Shown here: one piece after another, positions 54,289-58,860 of the stretch
Layout: the number at the start of each line of letters is the position of its first letter
Numbering within the stretch: position 1 is the stretch's first letter
Assembly (NCBI RefSeq): GCF_012976305.1
Contig: NZ_JABDSR010000012.1
Span: 1 to 58,860 of the forward strand
Direction: 5' to 3'
Length of the DNA stretch: 58,860 nt
Source of the DNA: Peptoniphilus faecalis
Lineage (GTDB): Bacteria; Bacillota; Clostridia; Tissierellales; Peptoniphilaceae
The notes under the pieces: generated by a model
The model's database searches: none
Seen by the model: the letters and a program-made list of their open reading frames with translations, nothing else
Told to the model about the DNA's origin: nothing
Program-made: the position numbers and the translations under genes

Positions 54289-54428
54289 CCAATAAATGCC
54301 AATATTAAATTTAGGTGCAAATCACCCATCATGGATATTATATATGCACTTAAGTACACATAAAATTCGTATATGGTACTTTTTTCATTCGGAAATAGTA
54401 CGCAATAAGTTCGTCATAAATTAATTTC

Positions 54429-54989
54429 TTAGATGTTCATTATTTCTTCAATGCTACGACCGTCTTCAAGTTGGCTAATAGCAGTCGGTAAAGTATATCC
54501 CCAAATTATTACACCAACCAATGCAATTGCTTCCTTTTTTCTTTGATAATAAACAGTTCTCTCTAAAGATACACTTCTCATACAAGCTTCATCAGTAATC
54601 TTTTTTTCAGAAATGTAGTAGTTATAAATAATCTTATGATAGATTTCCCCATACTCTGGATAAACTTTTAACCTAACACAGGCATCATAAATTATTAAAA
54701 GCATAAGCTTACTATCCATTACATTGGAAACTCTATTATTGAACTTTTCTTCAACTCTATCTGGAGCAAATGTAGAAAGATACAAGTAAGCAGATTCTGA
54801 AGTTGACCCATAGTTTTCTTTACTCTCAAACATCATAAAATTTGCCCTGCTATCTACTGCCCAGGTAACTTGTCTATATAAACTTAAAATAAGTTTTGCA
54901 GCTGAACTGATCTCTTCAAATTTCAAGTTGCTATCTGCATACATGTTCATTATATTCTTTAAAGTTTTACTTATTCTCAATCTAATCAC
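54429..54989 (-). CDS. ArpU-like putative transcriptional regulator
   Basis: 186 residues, mostly helical, no membrane segment. The C-terminal third (YHKIIYNYYISEKKITDEACMRSVSLERTVYYQRKKEAIALVGVIIWG) resembles the sigma-like HTH of phage ArpU regulators, where tyrosine-rich 'TYYRxKKEAI' patterns occur. It is divergent from the XRE gene at 55139. The role in the element is unknown. Confidence 0.55.
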   Translation of the reverse strand: MIRLRISKTLKNIMNMYADSNLKFEEISSAAKLILSLYRQVTWAVDSRANFMMFESKENYGSTSESAYLYLSTFAPDRVEEKFNNRVSNVMDSKLMLLIIYDACVRLKVYPEYGEIYHKIIYNYYISEKKITDEACMRSVSLERTVYYQRKKEAIALVGVIIWGYTLPTAISQLEDGRSIEEIMNI

Positions 54990-55003
54990 CCCAATACAAC
55001 TTA

Positions 55004-55032
55004 TTTACAAACTTGAATGTTTGTGCTATAAT
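55004..55032 (+). promoter_or_regulatory. Promoter of the XRE-ImmA cargo operon
   Basis: TTTACA (55004-55009), 17 bp, TATAAT (55027-55032) with a TGC extension. Confidence 0.78.
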
Positions 55033-55138
55033 ATGAATATAAGTTCAGTTTGTATTATATCTTAAATTGAAAAATAATTCAAGCACTATTGTTCGTATTA
55101 AAAGTTATAAATGCACATTAGTTCAGGAGGTTAAAGTT

Positions 55139-55540
55139 ATGGCTTTTGCGGATAGATTAAAGGAATTTCGTGAAAAAGAAAAGTTAAGTCAAGCAGATTT
55201 TGCAAAAATGATAGGAATAAGTACAAGAACTCTTGTACATTATGAAGATGGAGAAAGATACCCAAGAGATGTCGAGGTTTACAAAAAAATTGCTGAGGTT
55301 ATGGACTGTGATTACAATTATCTTTTAGAAGAAAGTGATGAGTTTTTAAATCGAGTTTATAACATGGGTGGCAAAAAAGAATTAGAAAAAGCTAGAGCAT
55401 TAACAGAAGGTCTAAGTTCTTTATTTGCAGGTGGAGAAATATCTGATGAAGATAAAGACGCTGCTTTTGAAGCTATTACTCGTGCTTATTGGGAGGCGAA
55501 AAGAGAAAATAAGAAATATGGTCGTAAGAAAAAAGATTAG
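55139..55540 (+). CDS. XRE-family repressor (ImmR-like)
   Basis: 133 residues from the ATG at 55139, behind CAGGAGG. HTH at about 3-60 (RLKEFREKEKLSQADFAKMIGISTRTLVHYEDGERYP). The C-terminal half is charged and helical. Paired with the ImmA-type protease 8 bp downstream, as in ICEBs1-type circuits where the protease cuts the repressor after DNA damage or quorum cues. It could control the element or only the cargo operon. Confidence 0.88.
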   Translation: MAFADRLKEFREKEKLSQADFAKMIGISTRTLVHYEDGERYPRDVEVYKKIAEVMDCDYNYLLEESDEFLNRVYNMGGKKELEKARALTEGLSSLFAGGEISDEDKDAAFEAITRAYWEAKRENKKYGRKKKD

Positions 55541-55548
55541 GTGATTAT

Positions 55549-56097
55549 ATGAGCATGAATCGCTATATATATGATAAGGTTAATCGACTTATAAAAAAGT
55601 ATAAGACACGAGATCCTATCGAATTAATAGAAGCTTTGAATATTAACCTGGTATATCTACCTGAAACAAAAATACTTTTAGGAATGTACCATTATATTCA
55701 AAGGAACAGATTTATTTTTATCAGTAGTAACACAAATTTTAATAGAAAGACGATATTAGCACACGAATTAGGTCACGATCAACTTCACAGAGATTATTGT
55801 ATGAGTGGAGGAGCTTTTCATGACCAAACAGTGCTAAACCCTACAAATAAATTTGAAACTGAAGCAAATATTTTTGCAGCTCATTTATTAATTAGTGATG
55901 AAGATGTCCTAAATAATATCAATGATCAAGTATGTGATTATGAAATCGCTGGAAAATTAGGCGTAGATATAAATTTACTAAATCTAAAAATTTCTGAGTT
56001 AGCAAAAATGGGCAAGTTTAATAAACCAATTAATGTTAATACACCTCAGGGAGATTTTCTCAAAAACTATCGCCCTGAACATGATGATTATTATTAG
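55549..56097 (+). CDS. ImmA/IrrE-type metallopeptidase
   Basis: 182 residues, cytoplasmic. The zinc motif HELGH is at 72-76 with a downstream Glu in TEANIFAAHLL. In known pairs this protease inactivates the adjacent XRE repressor. It lies 8 bp after the XRE gene and 8 bp before the membrane protein gene. Confidence 0.92.
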   Translation: MSMNRYIYDKVNRLIKKYKTRDPIELIEALNINLVYLPETKILLGMYHYIQRNRFIFISSNTNFNRKTILAHELGHDQLHRDYCMSGGAFHDQTVLNPTNKFETEANIFAAHLLISDEDVLNNINDQVCDYEIAGKLGVDINLLNLKISELAKMGKFNKPINVNTPQGDFLKNYRPEHDDYY

Positions 56098-56105
56098 GAG
56101 ACTCT

Positions 56106-56588
56106 ATGGGAATTTTTATTGCAGGATATATTTTATTAATTCTTTCTGGAGTAGTTTTCTACTATCTCATCTCTACCTACTCTGTAAAAATCTCAGCATT
56201 TTTGATTGATTTTATAGTTGTAGGTTTAGGATTTTATATATCCATAAAAGATAAACTAGATAACAAATTAGCTATTCCCCTTTCAATTACAGTAGTAATA
56301 ATTTATGGAATATTTCTAATTTTAATAAATCAAAAGCTACCAAAAATCAGTAAACTTTTAAACTATATAATTGCTTTCATAGGATCAGCAGTTGCCTTAT
56401 GGTTGGCACTTGATTTTATAACAAGCACACTAAGTGCTTTTAAAATAATAGGTCAAACTTATCATCAATTACCAATAACAAAAAGTATGATGATAAATTC
56501 CTTTATACATTATGTAATTATATTCTTGATTAGTATTCCAGTGTTTAAAGGTAGAATGAAATTTATACTTGGAGGAAATTATGAGTAG
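56106..56588 (+). CDS. Small multi-helix membrane protein
   Basis: 160 residues with about five hydrophobic helices (near 4-24, 29-46, 56-73, 82-106 and 133-150) and almost no soluble part. I recognise no family. TAGGAG lies before the start. It overlaps the AlbA_2 gene by 8 bp, so the two are translationally coupled and probably act together. Confidence 0.7.
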   Translation: MGIFIAGYILLILSGVVFYYLISTYSVKISAFLIDFIVVGLGFYISIKDKLDNKLAIPLSITVVIIYGIFLILINQKLPKISKLLNYIIAFIGSAVALWLALDFITSTLSAFKIIGQTYHQLPITKSMMINSFIHYVIIFLISIPVFKGRMKFILGGNYE

Positions 56589-57777
56589 AGAATTTTTGGA
56601 AGAAATTATATCTGAGAAAATATCCGAAAGTGATACATTAGAATATAAAGATTACTATTTTGCAAATGGTAAATTAACAAGCCTAGATCAAAAAGAACTT
56701 GCTAAATTATTTAAAGAAATATGTGCCTTAGCTAACTATAATGGTGGCAAAATAATATTAGGATTAAAGGAAGATAATAACCATAACCCTTCAGAACTAT
56801 CTGATGTAGGTGTGAACAAAGATACATTCGAAATGTGGGAACAAGCTTTAAGAAATAAAATTTCTGTAAATATTATCCCCTCTCTCTATGGTATAAAAAC
56901 TGAACTTGTTGAAGTTAGTGATGATACCAATTGTATTATCATAGATGTACCTAGAAGTGTATTAAAACCACACGCATATAACACTGGTAGTAACCATGAA
57001 TTTTATATAAGAAATGGAAATACTTCCATTCAAATGAGATACAATGATTTGAAAAATAGTTTTGATGCACTGAGCAATAGACAACAAAAATTAGAAAGCT
57101 TCAGAAACGAAAGAATTTCTAGTATTTTAAATAGTGAAATAGATGATACGTTAATAACATCACCTATATTATTAATCCACATTCTACCTGAAGTTTCATT
57201 TGATGAAAGAACATATATTAATCTAAAAGCTTGTGAATATAATGATAATTTAGATATTTTCAATCCCGATGGCTACCATGGTTCAGTAAATTATAATGCA
57301 AATGGTTTAATCAAAACTCGAAGAAATCATAAAGATTTCTTATCAACATATATACAAGTTTTCTCTAATGGCAATTTAGAAATTGGAGAGATTTATTTAA
57401 TGAAATATTATGCTGATGAGGACCCTAAAATGATTTACTGTTGGGATAATTTTGAAAAAATTATTGCAAAAAAAATATATAATTACTGTAAAGAACTATC
57501 CAAACAGAAATTAGGAACTGGATTCTATATTTCTTTTACTTTATTAAATGTTAAAAATTATTACTCTAGAACTTCAGGTTTTGGAGAAATCAGTGAACCA
57601 ATTAAGCAAAATATCATTAAGTCTCAATTTGTTAAGTGGGATATAAATACATCTTATCAATCATCTATGTACCAGCTTTTCAATAAATTTGCTAATATCT
57701 TTGGTTCAAGAGAATCATGGTTGTATAATGATGGAGAACCTATTGCTGAGAAATTTAATTTTATAGCTGAAGATTAG
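56581..57777 (+). CDS. AlbA_2 (Schlafen-type) domain protein
   Basis: 398 residues from the ATG at 56581, behind GGAGG. The N-terminal AlbA_2 domain (about 15-150) has SDTLEYKDYYF, KEICALANYNGGKIILGLKED and HEFYIRNGNTSIQM, the acidic residues and glycine loop of the Schlafen core. The remaining ~240 residues show no recognised domain. Proteins of this family are often regulators or RNases in prokaryotic defence loci. Last gene of the XRE-ImmA-membrane-AlbA_2 run. Confidence 0.85.
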   Translation: MSREFLEEIISEKISESDTLEYKDYYFANGKLTSLDQKELAKLFKEICALANYNGGKIILGLKEDNNHNPSELSDVGVNKDTFEMWEQALRNKISVNIIPSLYGIKTELVEVSDDTNCIIIDVPRSVLKPHAYNTGSNHEFYIRNGNTSIQMRYNDLKNSFDALSNRQQKLESFRNERISSILNSEIDDTLITSPILLIHILPEVSFDERTYINLKACEYNDNLDIFNPDGYHGSVNYNANGLIKTRRNHKDFLSTYIQVFSNGNLEIGEIYLMKYYADEDPKMIYCWDNFEKIIAKKIYNYCKELSKQKLGTGFYISFTLLNVKNYYSRTSGFGEISEPIKQNIIKSQFVKWDINTSYQSSMYQLFNKFANIFGSRESWLYNDGEPIAEKFNFIAED

Positions 57778-57825
57778 AGACAACTTAATACACGCTTAAC
57801 GCTTATAACTTTAATAGCAAGCACA

Positions 57826-57845
57826 GTAAGTGTACGGACACTTAC
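57826..57845. other. Candidate oriT inverted repeat
   Basis: GTAAGTGT-ACGG-ACACTTAC is a perfect 8-bp inverted repeat located 108 bp before mobC, the usual place for a transfer origin in MobC/relaxase elements. The nick site is not identified. Confidence 0.5.
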
Positions 57846-57856
57846 GAAAAAATTAA

Positions 57857-57890
57857 TGGAGCAGACCTTTATGGCATGCTCCATTTTTTT
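57857..57890 (+). terminator. Terminator before mobC
   Basis: TGGAGCA (57857-57863) pairs with TGCTCCA (57877-57883), followed by TTTTTTT. It ends the cargo operon. Confidence 0.85.
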
Positions 57891-57952
57891 AATTTTTACC
57901 TTGTTAGGGAGAACCCTAAGACCCCAAAATTTATTTTATAAAGGAGAATAAA

Positions 57953-58309
57953 ATGGCAAATAGATTTAGAAATGAAAGAATAGAAATAAAACTAACTAAG
58001 GAAGAAAAAGAAGTTTTCGAAAAGAAAATGAAACTTGCAAATTGCAAAACAATGTCCCATTTTCTTAGAAAATGTGTATTAGAAAAAGAGATATATGTTG
58101 TAGATTTAGAACCATTTAGAAACCTACAATGGTTACTTTCAAATGCTACGAATAATATAAACCAGATCGCAAAAGCTACTAATACAACTGGTGTTATTTA
58201 CAAAAATGAAATTGAATCAATGAATAAGCAGATAGAAAAATTATCAAGAGAAATATGGCAGATTCATTCCCTACTTCTAAATAAATCAAAAGAAAGTTCT
58301 GGTGATTAG
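57953..58309 (+). CDS. mobC: MobC-type relaxosome protein
   Basis: 118 residues. An N-terminal ribbon-helix-helix (ERIEIKLTKEEKEVFEKKMKLANCKTMSHFLRKCVLE) is followed by the MobC region (LSNATNNINQIAKATNTTGVIYKNEIESMNKQIEKLSREIWQ). It binds oriT and helps the relaxase load. AAAGGAG lies before the ATG. One base separates it from the relaxase gene. Confidence 0.93.
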   Translation: MANRFRNERIEIKLTKEEKEVFEKKMKLANCKTMSHFLRKCVLEKEIYVVDLEPFRNLQWLLSNATNNINQIAKATNTTGVIYKNEIESMNKQIEKLSREIWQIHSLLLNKSKESSGD

Positions 58310-58310
58310 T

Positions 58311-58860
58311 ATGGCAATTACAAAAATACATCCTATAAAATCAACCCTAAATTTGGCAATAGACTATATAACTAAGAGTGAAAAAACTGATGAAAAAATC
58401 TTGATATCTTCATTTAAATGTCATCCATCTACTGCCCACATACAATTTATGAAAACACGAGAAGATAATGATACTACAGGTAAAGTTTTGGCTAGACATT
58501 TAATCCAATCTTTTCTACCAGGAGAGGTTGATCCTATAAAAGCTCACGAAATTGGAATGGAGTTATGCAAGAAAATTTTAAAAGAAGATTATGAATTTGT
58601 TCTTGCAACTCATATTGATAGAGGGCATATCCATAACCATATTATTTTTAATAATGTTAATTACAAGACTGGTAAATGCTACCAATCTAACAAAAAAACT
58701 TACCATAAAATCAGGTATCAAAGTGATGAATTGTGTAAAGAAAATAAGCTTTCAGTAATTGATAAATATTATGAAGCTTACAAAAGAAAATATAAAACTA
58801 CTGGTAAGTCTTGGTACGAATATGACCAAAACAAGAAAGGAAATTCTTGGAAATCTAAAC
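58311..58860 (+). CDS. Relaxase / mobilisation nuclease, N-terminal part (cut by window edge)
   Basis: 183 residues visible. Nicks oriT and pilots the single strand. The opening TKIHPIKSTLNLAIDYITKSEKT contains the probable catalytic Tyr, and the three-His metal motif is in THIDRGHIHNHIIFNNVN (about 101-118), as in MOBP-type relaxases of Tn1549 elements. The gene continues past the right edge. Confidence 0.93.
   Translation, partial: MAITKIHPIKSTLNLAIDYITKSEKTDEKILISSFKCHPSTAHIQFMKTREDNDTTGKVLARHLIQSFLPGEVDPIKAHEIGMELCKKILKEDYEFVLATHIDRGHIHNHIIFNNVNYKTGKCYQSNKKTYHKIRYQSDELCKENKLSVIDKYYEAYKRKYKTTGKSWYEYDQNKKGNSWKSK

Larger units (their letters stand above)
48049..58860. mobile_element. Tn1549-like integrative conjugative element (left part; continues past window)
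   Basis: Serine recombinase trio at the end abutting hsdM, small sigma factor and regulators, cargo genes, then mobC and a relaxase. This order is that of Tn1549-family elements using serine rather than tyrosine recombinases. The type IV secretion genes and the far end must lie to the right. Confidence 0.85.

Noticed and set aside
1-58860. CRISPR arrays, tRNA or rRNA genes
   Set aside because: No regularly spaced repeats, cloverleaf or rRNA sequence was recognised anywhere in the window.

Overview
The window is AT-rich, with Firmicutes-style ribosome binding sites, consensus sigma-A promoters and a lysine riboswitch. Gene content (diaminopimelate dehydrogenase, a gamma-glutamyltransferase with its own symporter, D-serine catabolism, a Tn1549-like conjugative element) suits a low-GC anaerobic Firmicute, plausibly a Tissierellia/Peptoniphilaceae-type commensal. 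The genus is inference.

Positions 1-31500 are mostly chromosomal housekeeping. They hold the tail of an XRE regulator, guaA, secA, a gntR/symporter/ggt module with an IS200-type insertion between gntR and its terminator, an ECF S component, and two adjacent aspartate-family operons. The threonine operon is aspartokinase-asd-hom-thrC::thrB (the last two fused); the lysine operon is lysA-aspartokinase-dapA-dapB-ddh behind an L-box riboswitch. Next come hemolysin III with a DUF1836 regulator, a decayed secreted-protein gene with a small membrane partner, and a folA/FAD-oxidoreductase/trmL/DinG-like run. Positions 30399-34914 are a D-serine utilisation locus: a fold-III dehydratase, a GntP permease, dsdA and a divergent XRE-cupin regulator.

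Positions 35465-48049 are a type I restriction-modification locus (hsdM, hsdS, hsdR, plus a DUF4268 nuclease-like gene) broken twice by mobile DNA. hsdR is split inside its Walker A codons by about 5.9 kb made of three tandem units. Each unit begins with the same ~115-130 bp end repeat (R1-R3, sharing a 19-bp identical core and a TATAAT about 79 bp away) and carries different cargo: a class III Fic protein with a small partner, an S66 LD-carboxypeptidase, and a Tet(T)-like ribosomal protection protein. One 10-mer, CCTGTGGATA, occurs at both edges of the Fic unit. This looks like a recombinase-free, cassette-like array accreted at one attachment site, and it is the strongest candidate for something undescribed. 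hsdS carries two length-variable tracts, (AG)11 and three 12-bp repeats, typical of phase-variable specificity.

From about 48049 to beyond the right edge is an integrative conjugative element inserted in hsdM at the codons of the SAM-binding GSGS motif. It has three consecutive large serine recombinases (the middle one lacking zinc-ribbon cysteines), a small sigma factor, an ArpU-like regulator, a cargo run (XRE, ImmA-type protease, membrane protein, AlbA_2/Schlafen protein), a probable oriT hairpin, mobC and the start of a relaxase. The ICE end next to hsdM and the R repeats share a TGTCA-N6-TGACA motif a few bases from a GG, which suggests serine-recombinase attachment sites in both cases. 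No tRNA, rRNA or CRISPR array was seen.
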